From the NCBI GenBank assembly GCA_035765195.1, contig DASTYC010000015.1, positions 1 to 64,000 on the forward strand: a stretch of 64,000 nucleotides of DNA, in the 5' to 3' direction. Below are positions 16,555 to 24,145 of this stretch, one piece after another. This DNA is from CALAED01 sp035765195. GTDB lineage: Bacteria; Actinomycetota; Actinomycetes; Streptosporangiales; Streptosporangiaceae. The notes under the pieces were generated by a model. It was not told the DNA's origin, made no database searches, and was given only the letters and a program-made list of their open reading frames with translations. The translations under genes were made by a program, and so were the position numbers. How positions within the stretch are numbered: the stretch's first letter is position 1; every line of letters starts with the position of its first letter.

Positions 16555-17895
16555 ATGTCGAGGACAAGCCGTCGAGCGTCCATCTCGATGCGGGCCAAGA
16601 CCCTCCTGGCCGGGCTCGCCGGCCTGACGCTGCTGGTCGCCGGCTGCGGTGGCGGGGGCACCTCGGGCGGCTCGACCAAAACCCAGGGCGTGACCATCAC
16701 GGTCGCCCTCTCCTCCGAACCGCCGCCCCAGTCGGTGCTGGCGGAGTTCACCAAGCAGACCGGCATCAAGGTCAACTGGGTGAACATCGACTGGGACAGC
16801 CTCCAGACGAAGATCTCGGCCGCGGCGACGGCGAAGACCTACTTCGCCGACGCCACAAACGTCGACTGGTCCCGGGTCGGCCAGTTGAGCCGGCTGGGCT
16901 GGTTCTACCCGATGGACACCTACCTCGACACGAAGGCGCTGGCCCCGGACATGCCGCAGCTCGCCTCGTTCACGATCAACGGGCGCGTGATCGGCATTCC
17001 CTACGACGCCTCCTTCATGGTCACCACCATCAACAAGGAGTTGTTCCGCAAGGCCGGCGCCGACGTGAGCCCGAAGACCATGGACGAATACACCGCGGCG
17101 CTGCGGCAGATCAAGGCCAAGGGTGTGGTGAAATACCCGCTCAACATCCCCTTCGCCGCCGCCGAGGGGCTCTCGACGTACTGGTATGAGACCACCCACG
17201 CGTTCGGCGGCACGATTCTCGACCAGGCCGGGAAGCCGCAGTTCGCCGCCCCGAACTCACCGGGCTACAAGGCCGCCGCGTGGATGGTCGATGCGCTCAA
17301 GAGCGGACTCGTTCCCCCCGGCAACATCAACGTGGCCGACACCCAGGGCCAACAGACGTTGATGGCCAAGGGCCAGGTCGCCAGCACCTTCTCCGACTAC
17401 TCCGGCATGATCGGGACAATTTACAACGTGCCGGCTTCGTCGTCCGTCGTCGGCAAGGTGGCCTACATCCGCACGCCGGGGGTCGGCGGAGTGGCCGCCA
17501 ACCTGTCCAACCCCGACGGCATCGGCATCCCCAAGCAGGCCAAGTACCCGAACGCCGCGGCGAAGTTCATCAGCTGGTTCACCGACGCCAAGCAGCAGAC
17601 GGACTTCTCCGGCGTCAACGGTCCGGAGAAGGCCTTCCCGAGCTACCCCATCCCGTCGCATCTGTCCGCCGTACGCACGCTGACCACGAAGGGCGGCCTC
17701 GTCGGCGGCGCCGCCCTCGGCGAGATGCTGCGGACCTCAAAGCCGGTGTTCGAGGGCGGGGCCCCGTCCTGGTACCCCAAGTTCTCCAACGCCGTTTACA
17801 CGAACCTGCACGCCGCGGCCACGGGCTCGACCAGCGTGAGCGCGGCCGTCAACGCCATCGCCGACACCGCGAACAAACTGGCGGCCGGGTCGTGA
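16555..17895 (+). CDS. Sugar ABC transporter solute-binding lipoprotein
   Basis: The 446-residue protein has a lipoprotein signal peptide with lipobox LVAGC at Cys31 and a Gly/Ser/Thr linker. The mature part is an extracellular solute-binding fold of the oligosaccharide type, with EFTKQTGIKVNWVNIDWDSL early and a typical hinge region. GAGGAGG lies before ATG 16555. It is first in an operon with two permeases whose starts overlap successive stop codons by GTGA. The ligand cannot be read from sequence. It differs clearly from the other two binding proteins in the window, so each importer probably handles a different sugar. Confidence 0.87.
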   Translation: MSRTSRRASISMRAKTLLAGLAGLTLLVAGCGGGGTSGGSTKTQGVTITVALSSEPPPQSVLAEFTKQTGIKVNWVNIDWDSLQTKISAAATAKTYFADATNVDWSRVGQLSRLGWFYPMDTYLDTKALAPDMPQLASFTINGRVIGIPYDASFMVTTINKELFRKAGADVSPKTMDEYTAALRQIKAKGVVKYPLNIPFAAAEGLSTYWYETTHAFGGTILDQAGKPQFAAPNSPGYKAAAWMVDALKSGLVPPGNINVADTQGQQTLMAKGQVASTFSDYSGMIGTIYNVPASSSVVGKVAYIRTPGVGGVAANLSNPDGIGIPKQAKYPNAAAKFISWFTDAKQQTDFSGVNGPEKAFPSYPIPSHLSAVRTLTTKGGLVGGAALGEMLRTSKPVFEGGAPSWYPKFSNAVYTNLHAAATGSTSVSAAVNAIADTANKLAAGS

Positions 17896-18782
17896 CGGTT
17901 CCCGGCCCGGGCCGGCGTCGAGGCGTCGGCCTGTTGCCCTACGCCCTGGTCTCGCCGGTGGTGCTGTTCATCATCGGCCTGGCCCTCGTACCCGCCGTCT
18001 TCACGGTCGTCCAGTCGTTCTATCGGGTCGACGCCCTCGATCCCCCGACCCGGTTCGACGGCTTCGGCAACTTCGTGCGGCTGGCCCACGACAAGGCCGT
18101 CGTCGGGAGCATCGGCAACACCGCGCTGTACGTGCTGGTCGGCACCGTCTTGTCGACCGTCCTGGGCATCGCGGCGGCGGTGGTCCTGCACAAGCCGTTC
18201 CGGGGACGCAGCGTCGTGATCGCCGTGCTCATCCTGCCGTGGGCGCTCCCGGGCGTGGTCGAGGGGATCTTGTGGACGGGCATCTACGACCCCAACGCCG
18301 GGCTCGTCAACGGAGTGCTCTCGAGCCTGCACCTCGGCGGGTCCGGCGTCCTGCTGGGGGAAAACCGGCTGGTCACCATCGCGCTCATCGAGCTCGTGCA
18401 GGTCTGGCAGATAATGCCGTTGTCCGCGCTGCTCGTCCTCGCCGCGCTGCAGCTGATCCCCGATGAGCTCTATGAGGCCGCGGAGATCGACGGGTGCGGC
18501 GCATGGTCGGCGTTCCTGCACATCACCCTGCCGCTCGCCCGTCCCGGTATCGCGGTGGCGATGGTCCAGGCCCTCATCATGACGCTCAACGTGTTCGACC
18601 AGCCCTATGTCTTGAACGGCGCGGCGAGCACCGGGGCCTCGATCACGGAGCAGACCTACTTCATCAGCTTCCAGGACCTCGACTTCGGCCAGGGCTACGC
18701 GCTTTCGCTGTCCGTCACGATCGCGACGCTGCTCATCTCGCTGATCGTGGTCAAGTTCGTGTACCGGAGGGTGGACCTGTGA
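17892..18782 (+). CDS. Carbohydrate ABC transporter permease (MalF-type)
   Basis: The 296-residue membrane protein starts at GTG 17892, overlapping the binding-protein TGA by four bases (GTGA). About six transmembrane segments are visible, the first at residues 14-38, and the EAA loop reads ELYEAAEIDGCGAWSAFLHI. The reading frame is open for 600 bp upstream, but that part lies over the binding-protein gene in another frame and has no coding bias. CUT1 family subunit that pairs with the next gene to form the import channel; no ATPase is encoded in the operon. Confidence 0.87.
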   Translation: MTVPGPGRRRGVGLLPYALVSPVVLFIIGLALVPAVFTVVQSFYRVDALDPPTRFDGFGNFVRLAHDKAVVGSIGNTALYVLVGTVLSTVLGIAAAVVLHKPFRGRSVVIAVLILPWALPGVVEGILWTGIYDPNAGLVNGVLSSLHLGGSGVLLGENRLVTIALIELVQVWQIMPLSALLVLAALQLIPDELYEAAEIDGCGAWSAFLHITLPLARPGIAVAMVQALIMTLNVFDQPYVLNGAASTGASITEQTYFISFQDLDFGQGYALSLSVTIATLLISLIVVKFVYRRVDL

Positions 18783-19615
18783 GGCGCCGCGCCGGCAGAT
18801 GGCGCTGGGTGGGCGTCGGGCTCATCCTGCTGTGGTCACTCGTACCGATCTACTGGGCCCTGAAGTCCAGCTTCCAGACGGAGGCGGACGCCCGGGCGAC
18901 GCCCGTACGCTACGTCCCGACCAACCCCACGCTGCAGAACTTCCGGACGCTGCTCGCGGGCGACAGCGACGTCTCCGATCAGATCCGCCGGTCGGCCGTC
19001 AACATCGTGGTCGAGTGCACGCTCGCGACCGTGGTCACCGTGGTGCTCGCCACCCTCGCGGCGTTCGCCTTCGCACGGATGCGGTTTCGCGGCAGCCGCA
19101 TCCTGTTCTACTCCGTGCTGGCGACGATGGCGTTCCCCGCCTACACGACGCTGATTCCGCTCTACCGGATCATGAGCTCGTTCGAGCTGGTGAACACCTA
19201 CACGGGCATCGTGCTCGTCTACGTCTCGGGTTTCCTGCCGCTGGCCACCTGGGTGCTGCACAACTACTTCGCCGGCCTGCCGGCGAGCATCGAGGAGGCG
19301 GGTCGGGTCGACGGCGCGACCCGGCTGCAGGTGCTGTGGTATCTCGTGCTCCCGCTCGCCCGGCCCGGGATCATCTCCACGGCGCTGATCACATTCCTCT
19401 TCGCCTGGGCGCAGTTCCTCTTCCCGCTCGTGCTCTCCAGCGATCTATCCACCCAGCCGCTCACCGTCGTCATCGCCTCGCTGCAGGGCCGGCATGTCGT
19501 GCCGTTCACGCTGCTGAACGCCGCGGGCGTCCTCGCGATCGTGGTGCCCGCCTTCATCGCGCTGGCGTTCAACAGGTACATCGTCAACGGCCTGCTGGCG
19601 GGGAGCACGAAGTGA
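18779..19615 (+). CDS. Carbohydrate ABC transporter permease (MalG-type)
   Basis: The 278-residue membrane protein starts at GTG 18779, again overlapping the previous stop by four bases. The first transmembrane helix spans residues 9-28, directly after a short Arg-rich tail, and the EAA loop is SIEEAGRVDGATRLQVLWYL. It completes the second importer. Its stop codon lies in an 11-bp tandem repeat that can fold into a small hairpin (19611-19643), and the next gene is convergent. Confidence 0.87.
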   Translation: MRRRAGRWRWVGVGLILLWSLVPIYWALKSSFQTEADARATPVRYVPTNPTLQNFRTLLAGDSDVSDQIRRSAVNIVVECTLATVVTVVLATLAAFAFARMRFRGSRILFYSVLATMAFPAYTTLIPLYRIMSSFELVNTYTGIVLVYVSGFLPLATWVLHNYFAGLPASIEEAGRVDGATRLQVLWYLVLPLARPGIISTALITFLFAWAQFLFPLVLSSDLSTQPLTVVIASLQGRHVVPFTLLNAAGVLAIVVPAFIALAFNRYIVNGLLAGSTK

Positions 19616-19643
19616 TCCGTCAGTGATCCGTCACTGATCCGCT
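19611..19643. repeat. 11-bp tandem repeat with hairpin between convergent genes
   Basis: AGTGATCCGTC is present at 19611-19621 and 19622-19632, followed by a degenerate third copy ACTGATCCGCT at 19633-19643. CAGTGA (19621-19626), the loop TCCG and TCACTG (19631-19636) form a perfect 6-bp hairpin. The first copy contains the permease stop codon. It may act as a weak bidirectional terminator, or be replication slippage with no role. Confidence 0.6.
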
Positions 19644-19655
19644 GGTAATCGTCCC

Positions 19656-20441
19656 TCACTTGTACACGTAGACGCGCTCGCCGATAGAGAGCTGCGACCA
19701 TGCCCTGTTCATGGCGGAGATCGTCACCCGGACGCACCCGTGACTGGCCGCGTACGTCGGCACTGAGGAGAAGCCGTGTACCGCGTAGCCGCGGTAGAAG
19801 TAGTTCGGCCGCCACAGACGTCCGAGCGGGCTCGTGTCCCAGCCGTTGACCCGGCGGATGATCGAGAAGGTGCCGGTGGGGGTGGGCGTGGAGGGCTTAC
19901 CCGGTGAGGCGTCGAGGATCCTGGTGACGGCGCCGGCCCGCGTCAGGTAGACCACGCGGCGGGTGAGGTTGACCTCGACGGACGCGGCGCTGCGGTTGTA
20001 CCGCGCCCGCGGCACGTACGGGCCGGCGAGCCGGCTCCAGGTGATCGGGCCGACGACGCCGTCCACGGCGATGCGCTGGACCTTCTGGAAGGCATAGACG
20101 CCGTGCAGCGTGTTGCCGCCGAAGATTCCGTCGATCGAGCCGACGTCGTAGTGCAACGCGGCCAGGCGTCGCTGGAGGTACGTCACGTTCGAGCCGCGGG
20201 CGCCGTACCGAATGGTCGGTCGCGCGATGACCGTCGACGCGGCCATGACCTGGTGCGCGCCGCCGGAGGCCATGGCGGCGGGCGCCAGGCCGGCGACCGT
20301 CGTCGCGCTGAGAACGGTGGGAAGGGCGAACGCGAGCAGGCGTCGCGTACCGTTGCCCGCGCTGATCGTCACGTTCGTCTCGCGGGTACGGCGGTGTCGA
20401 ATGGGGCGGGGCGGGGAACCTGTGCTCCGGGCCGAAGGCAT
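19656..20441 (-). CDS. L,D-transpeptidase with peptidoglycan-binding domain
   Basis: The protein has about 261 residues from ATG 20441, with AAGGGG nine bases upstream; a GTG at 20372 (238 residues) would give a more typical short signal peptide. After the signal peptide (AxA site near AAMASGG) comes a PG_binding_1 domain with LQRRLAALHYDVGSIDGIFG, then a YkuD catalytic domain ending in YAASHGCVRV, where His and Cys are catalytic. These secreted enzymes make 3-3 cross-links in peptidoglycan or attach proteins to it. The role is cell-wall remodelling and is unrelated to the sugar importers on both sides. Convergent with the permease gene at 18779. Confidence 0.87.
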   Translation of the reverse strand: MPSARSTGSPPRPIRHRRTRETNVTISAGNGTRRLLAFALPTVLSATTVAGLAPAAMASGGAHQVMAASTVIARPTIRYGARGSNVTYLQRRLAALHYDVGSIDGIFGGNTLHGVYAFQKVQRIAVDGVVGPITWSRLAGPYVPRARYNRSAASVEVNLTRRVVYLTRAGAVTRILDASPGKPSTPTPTGTFSIIRRVNGWDTSPLGRLWRPNYFYRGYAVHGFSSVPTYAASHGCVRVTISAMNRAWSQLSIGERVYVYK

Positions 20442-20573
20442 GCTGATCATCCCCTTGGTGGGCCCCTATGTAGCTGTCATCTTCACCATGAACCCGCTGA
20501 TTTTTTCGCGCAGAGTCGAACGTCCCGCCACAAGGAGTCCGACGGCCCAGGGCGCCAACCCCTTCAGCGGAGT

Positions 20574-20588
20574 TTCGAAACTTTCGAA
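20574..20588. promoter_or_regulatory. LacI-type operator candidate (15-bp palindrome)
   Basis: TTCGAAA-C-TTTCGAA is a perfect 15-bp palindrome with a central base; it contains CGAAACTTTCG. As I recall, this core is the element described upstream of Streptomyces xylanase and xyloside genes that LacI-family repressors recognise. It is about 110 bp upstream of the promoter candidate for the third importer. Confidence 0.6.
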
Positions 20589-20686
20589 TCCAGGCGGGTC
20601 ATCAGGTGCCTTGACCGGCTTGCCCGACAGATTCACAGCCGCCACGGTAAACGGCCTGTTGTGCCGGAGCGCAGCGTAGCTGGGGG

Positions 20687-20715
20687 TTGACGCCCAGGCA
20701 GCGGAAACCTAGGTT
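20687..20715 (+). promoter_or_regulatory. Candidate promoter of the third importer operon
   Basis: TTGACG (20687-20692) and TAGGTT (20710-20715) are separated by 17 bp. The -35 matches well and the -10 moderately. The start codon lies about 140 bp downstream. The palindrome at 20733-20744 is some 18 bp after the -10, in the place where a bound repressor would block transcription start. Confidence 0.45.
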
Positions 20716-20732
20716 GGCCAAACAACGCATAT

Positions 20733-20744
20733 CGAAAGTTTTCG
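20733..20744. promoter_or_regulatory. Second LacI-type operator candidate
   Basis: CGAAA-GT-TTTCG is an inverted repeat with the same half-sites as the palindrome at 20574-20588 but with two central bases instead of one. It sits just after the promoter candidate. Two sites 155 bp apart would allow looping by a tetrameric or paired LacI-family repressor, but no such gene is in the window. Confidence 0.55.
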
Positions 20745-20855
20745 GGGGGTCGGACGGGTTCGGCACGTCGCCACCGAGATGTCGGACCGAGGCCGGCAGT
20801 CGCCTACCCCCCATCGATATGCCGCCCCGGGCGGCATCCACGTTCGGAGATCACT

Positions 20856-22187
20856 GTGGAAGCCAAGGAATTCTCTCGCCGTACCGTCCTCGGAATCGCC
20901 GCGGGCCTGCCCGTAAGTGCCGCTCTCGCCGCCTGCGGCACGTCCGGACCGACATCCGGCGGCGGCGGCAGCGGCGCCAAGGCCTCCTATTGGTACCTGT
21001 CCGTCCAACCCCAGGAAGGCATCCGGACCGCCGCGGTGGACCGGTTCAACAAGGCCAACCCCGACAGCCGGATCGCGCCGACCACGTTCCAGAACGACGC
21101 GTACAAGACGAAGATCAAGACGGCGCTCGGGGCGGGGCAGGCGCCCACCATCATCTGGGGCTGGGGCGGCGGCGGGCTGCGCAGCTGGGTGGAGGCCCAC
21201 CAGGTCGAGGACCTCACCTCGTGGTTCGCGCAGAATCCCGCGGTCAAGAACCGGCTGCTGCCGTCCTCGTTCGAGGCGGCCACCGTCGACGGCAAGATAT
21301 ACGCGATGCCGTGCGAGACCGTGGAACCCATCGTCCTCTACTACAACAAGAAGGTCTTCGAGCAGGTCGGAGTCCAGCCCCCGCAATCCTGGGGCGACAT
21401 CATGGCCCTGGTGCCCAAGTTCAACGCGAAGGGCATCGCACCGTTCTCGCTCGGCGGGCAGTCACGCTGGACCAACATGATGTGGCTGGAGTTCCTGTTC
21501 GACCGCATCGGCGGGGCGGAGGTATTCCAGGCGATCTACGAAGGGCAGAAGGACGGCTGGTCCCACCCCGCGGCCATCGACGCACTGACCAAGACGCAGG
21601 ACCTGGTGAAGGCCAACGGGTTCATCAAGGGCTTCTCTTCCATCACCGCGGACTCCAACGCCGATCAGGCGCTGCTGTACACCGGCAAGGCCGCGATGAT
21701 GCTGCACGGCAGCTGGTCCTACGGGATCCTGGCGAACGAGGGCGGCGACTTCGTTCCCGGCGGCAACCTCGGCTACATGAACTTCCCGCCGGTCGAGGGC
21801 GGCAAGGGCGATCCAAGCGACACCTTGGGCAACCCGGGCCAATACCTGTCGATCTCCGCCAAGGCCAGCGCGCAGCAGAAGGAGATCGCCAAGAAGTTCT
21901 TCGCCACCGAGGTTCTCTCCGACGCCGAGATCAAGCAGTGGGTGGACACCGGTGCGGTACCCATCGTCCAAGGCATCGAGAACAAGCTGGCATCCTCCAA
22001 GGACGCCGCCTGGCTGCAGTTCCTCTACACCACCTCGCTCAAGGCCAAGTCCTTCGCCCAGTCCTGGGACCAGGCCCTGAACCCCACCGCGGCGGAGACA
22101 CTGCTGGACAACATCGCCAAACTCTTCCAGCTGTCCATCTCGCCCCGGCAGTTCGCGGACAACCTCAACGCCGTCACCGGCAAGTGA
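20856..22187 (+). CDS. Sugar ABC transporter solute-binding lipoprotein with Tat-type signal
   Basis: The 443-residue protein starts at GTG 20856, with GGAG seven bases upstream. The signal peptide carries a twin-arginine motif (SRRTVLG, Arg8-Arg9) and a lipobox LAAC with Cys27, so it is probably exported folded by the Tat route and then lipid-modified, unlike the other two binding proteins here. The mature part is the SBP fold with a typical FNKANPDSRI and a Trp-rich ligand cleft. CGAAA/TTTCG palindromes upstream suggest control by a LacI-type repressor and therefore a xylo- or arabino-oligosaccharide ligand; this is inference. Confidence 0.87.
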   Translation: MEAKEFSRRTVLGIAAGLPVSAALAACGTSGPTSGGGGSGAKASYWYLSVQPQEGIRTAAVDRFNKANPDSRIAPTTFQNDAYKTKIKTALGAGQAPTIIWGWGGGGLRSWVEAHQVEDLTSWFAQNPAVKNRLLPSSFEAATVDGKIYAMPCETVEPIVLYYNKKVFEQVGVQPPQSWGDIMALVPKFNAKGIAPFSLGGQSRWTNMMWLEFLFDRIGGAEVFQAIYEGQKDGWSHPAAIDALTKTQDLVKANGFIKGFSSITADSNADQALLYTGKAAMMLHGSWSYGILANEGGDFVPGGNLGYMNFPPVEGGKGDPSDTLGNPGQYLSISAKASAQQKEIAKKFFATEVLSDAEIKQWVDTGAVPIVQGIENKLASSKDAAWLQFLYTTSLKAKSFAQSWDQALNPTAAETLLDNIAKLFQLSISPRQFADNLNAVTGK

Positions 22188-23107
22188 ACGTCGTCGGCGA
22201 TACCCGCCTTCCCCGCGCGCGGCCGGTCACAGGGGGAGGCCCGCCCAAGGGCCTCGCGTGGCTGGCCGTGCCGGCGCTCGTGTTCTTCGTCGCCTTCGCG
22301 GTGGTCCCGCTCGTCGGGGTGCTGCTGCTCAGCTTCACCTCCTGGGACGGGCTCGGCGCGATACGCCCCTCCGGGTCCGACAGCTGGCGCGCGGTGCTCG
22401 GTGACCCCGGCCTGCCCCACGCCATCTGGGTCACCTTCGAGGTCATGGCCCTGTCCTGGGCGGTCCAGACACCGGCGAGCATCCTGCTGGGCGTGTTCTT
22501 GGCCGGCCGGCAGCGCTATCGCGCCGTGCTCGCGGTGCTGTACTTCATACCGCTGCTGCTGAGCTCGGCGGCCGTCGCCGTCGCGTACAAGGCCCTGCTC
22601 GACCCGAACTTCGGGCTCGGCGCCGGACTGAAGATCGATCTGCTCAGCCAGGATTGGCTCGGCCGGCCCGGTCTCGCGCTCGGTCTGGTCGTATTCGTCG
22701 TCTCCTGGCAGTTCATCCCTTTCCACGCGCTGATCTACCAGGGCGGCGTACGCCAGATCCCCCGGGCGTTGTACGAGGCCGCGCAACTCGACGGCGCGGG
22801 GCGGATACGGCAGTTCTTCAGAATCACCCTGCCCCAGCTGAAATACACCATCATCACCTCCTCCACGCTGATGGTCGTCGGATCGCTGACCTTCTTCGAC
22901 CTGATATTCGTCCTGACGGAAGGGGGACCCGGCGACGCCACCAGGGTGCTCGCCCTCGACATGTACAAGAGGGGATTCCAGGCCAACCTCATGGGACCGG
23001 CCAGTGCCATCGCCGTCATCCTCGTGCTCGTCGGCCTGGCTCTGGCGCTGCTGCTGCGCCGGCTCGGCGGCCGCGATCCCGGCGCCAGCCAACTCGAGGG
23101 AATGTGA
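22184..23107 (+). CDS. Carbohydrate ABC transporter permease (MalF-type)
   Basis: The 307-residue protein starts at GTG 22184, overlapping the binding-protein stop by GTGA. A very long open frame extends upstream to 20687, but that part runs over the binding-protein gene in another frame with nonsense composition. It has six transmembrane helices, the first at residues 22-47, and the EAA loop ALYEAAQLDGAGRIRQFFRI. It forms the channel with the next permease. As with the other two importers no ATPase is present. Confidence 0.87.
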   Translation: MNVVGDTRLPRARPVTGGGPPKGLAWLAVPALVFFVAFAVVPLVGVLLLSFTSWDGLGAIRPSGSDSWRAVLGDPGLPHAIWVTFEVMALSWAVQTPASILLGVFLAGRQRYRAVLAVLYFIPLLLSSAAVAVAYKALLDPNFGLGAGLKIDLLSQDWLGRPGLALGLVVFVVSWQFIPFHALIYQGGVRQIPRALYEAAQLDGAGRIRQFFRITLPQLKYTIITSSTLMVVGSLTFFDLIFVLTEGGPGDATRVLALDMYKRGFQANLMGPASAIAVILVLVGLALALLLRRLGGRDPGASQLEGM

Positions 23108-23108
23108 C

Positions 23109-23996
23109 GTGGCGACGACAATTGCCGCCGAAGAACGGCGGCGCGCCAGGGAGGAAACTCGGCACTCGGGCGCCCGGGTCCGCGATCGTAACTGGATCGG
23201 CGGCGCGGCCGGCTGGCTGTGGCTCATCGTCGTCATGCTGCCCATCTACTGGATCCTCATCACCAGCCTGAAGTCGCAGACCACGTACTACGACACCAAC
23301 CCGCTGGTCCCGCCCAGCCGGCCGACCTTGGACAATTACCATCAGGTCATCGCCGCGGACTTCGCCCGCTACTTCTTCAACAGCCTCGTTGTGACACTGG
23401 GCGCGGTCGTCCCGGCCGTCGCCGCGTCCTTCATGGCCGCGTACGCCATCGTGCGGGGCGGGCGTGGGTGGTTCCTGCGTTCGGTCAACTCCCTGTTCCT
23501 GATGGGGCTGGCCATCCCCCTGCAGGCATCCGTCATACCGATCTATCTGATCATCATCAGGCTGCATCTGTACGACAGCCTGCTCGCCCTCATCCTGCCG
23601 TCGATCGCCTTCGCGATTCCGCTGTCGGTGCTGGTCCTGTCCAACTTCATCCGCGACGTACCCAAGGAACTTTTCGACTCCATGCGCATCGACGGCGCGA
23701 GCGAATGGGGCACGCTCTGGCGCCTGGCGCTACCCCTGACCCGACCCGCCGTGGTCACCGTGACCGTCTACAACGCGCTGTCGATCTGGAACGGATTCCT
23801 GCTGCCGCTCATTCTCACCCAGAGCCCCAGTCAACGAACCCTGCCCCTCGCCCTGTGGTCATTCCAGGGCCAGTACAGCGTCAACGTGCCCGCCGTTCTC
23901 GCCTCTGTCGTGCTCACCACGCTGCCCATCCTGATCCTGTACGCGGTCGGCCGGCGCCAGCTCCTCAGTGGCCTCACCGCCGGGTTCAGCAAATAG
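23109..23996 (+). CDS. Carbohydrate ABC transporter permease (MalG-type)
   Basis: The 295-residue protein starts at GTG 23109, one base after the previous stop, inside GTGACGTGGCG. It has an Arg/Glu-rich N-terminal tail of about 35 residues, six transmembrane helices and the EAA loop ELFDSMRIDGASEWGTLWRL, which has Ser-Met in place of the usual Ala-Ala. CUT1 family. It ends the third importer, with a GC-rich hairpin at 24004-24023 just after the stop. Confidence 0.87.
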   Translation: MATTIAAEERRRAREETRHSGARVRDRNWIGGAAGWLWLIVVMLPIYWILITSLKSQTTYYDTNPLVPPSRPTLDNYHQVIAADFARYFFNSLVVTLGAVVPAVAASFMAAYAIVRGGRGWFLRSVNSLFLMGLAIPLQASVIPIYLIIIRLHLYDSLLALILPSIAFAIPLSVLVLSNFIRDVPKELFDSMRIDGASEWGTLWRLALPLTRPAVVTVTVYNALSIWNGFLLPLILTQSPSQRTLPLALWSFQGQYSVNVPAVLASVVLTTLPILILYAVGRRQLLSGLTAGFSK

Positions 23997-24003
23997 CACC
24001 TCC

Positions 24004-24023
24004 GCCCGGCGGCCACGCCGGGC
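24004..24023 (+). terminator. Hairpin after the third importer operon
   Basis: GCCCGGC (24004-24010) and GCCGGGC (24017-24023) form a perfect 7-bp GC stem with a 6-base loop, eight bases after the permease stop. There is no U-run, as is common in actinomycete terminators. Confidence 0.5.
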
Positions 24024-24145
24024 AGCCGGCTGTCGCATTCGTGATCGGCCGCTGGGAGGTGAAGGCAAATGCCGGTTCTCGCTCGGCGTGTTACTCAGTG
24101 TGTCTACGATGATGCTATTCACGCACACTGGGCGGGTGATGTGTT

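Larger units (their letters stand above)
20442..20855. other. Long divergent intergenic region with operator candidates
   Basis: About 410 bp between the L,D-transpeptidase and the third importer. No gene with coding bias is visible. It holds the palindromes listed at 20574-20588 and 20733-20744 and a promoter candidate at 20687-20715. The stretch is lower in GC than the genes on both sides. Confidence 0.55.

Noticed and set aside
20687..22183. Open frame extending the third importer permease by about 500 residues upstream
   Set aside because: It lies over the binding-protein gene in another frame with Arg/Pro/Gln-rich nonsense composition, and GTG 22184 overlaps the binding-protein stop in the usual coupled way.
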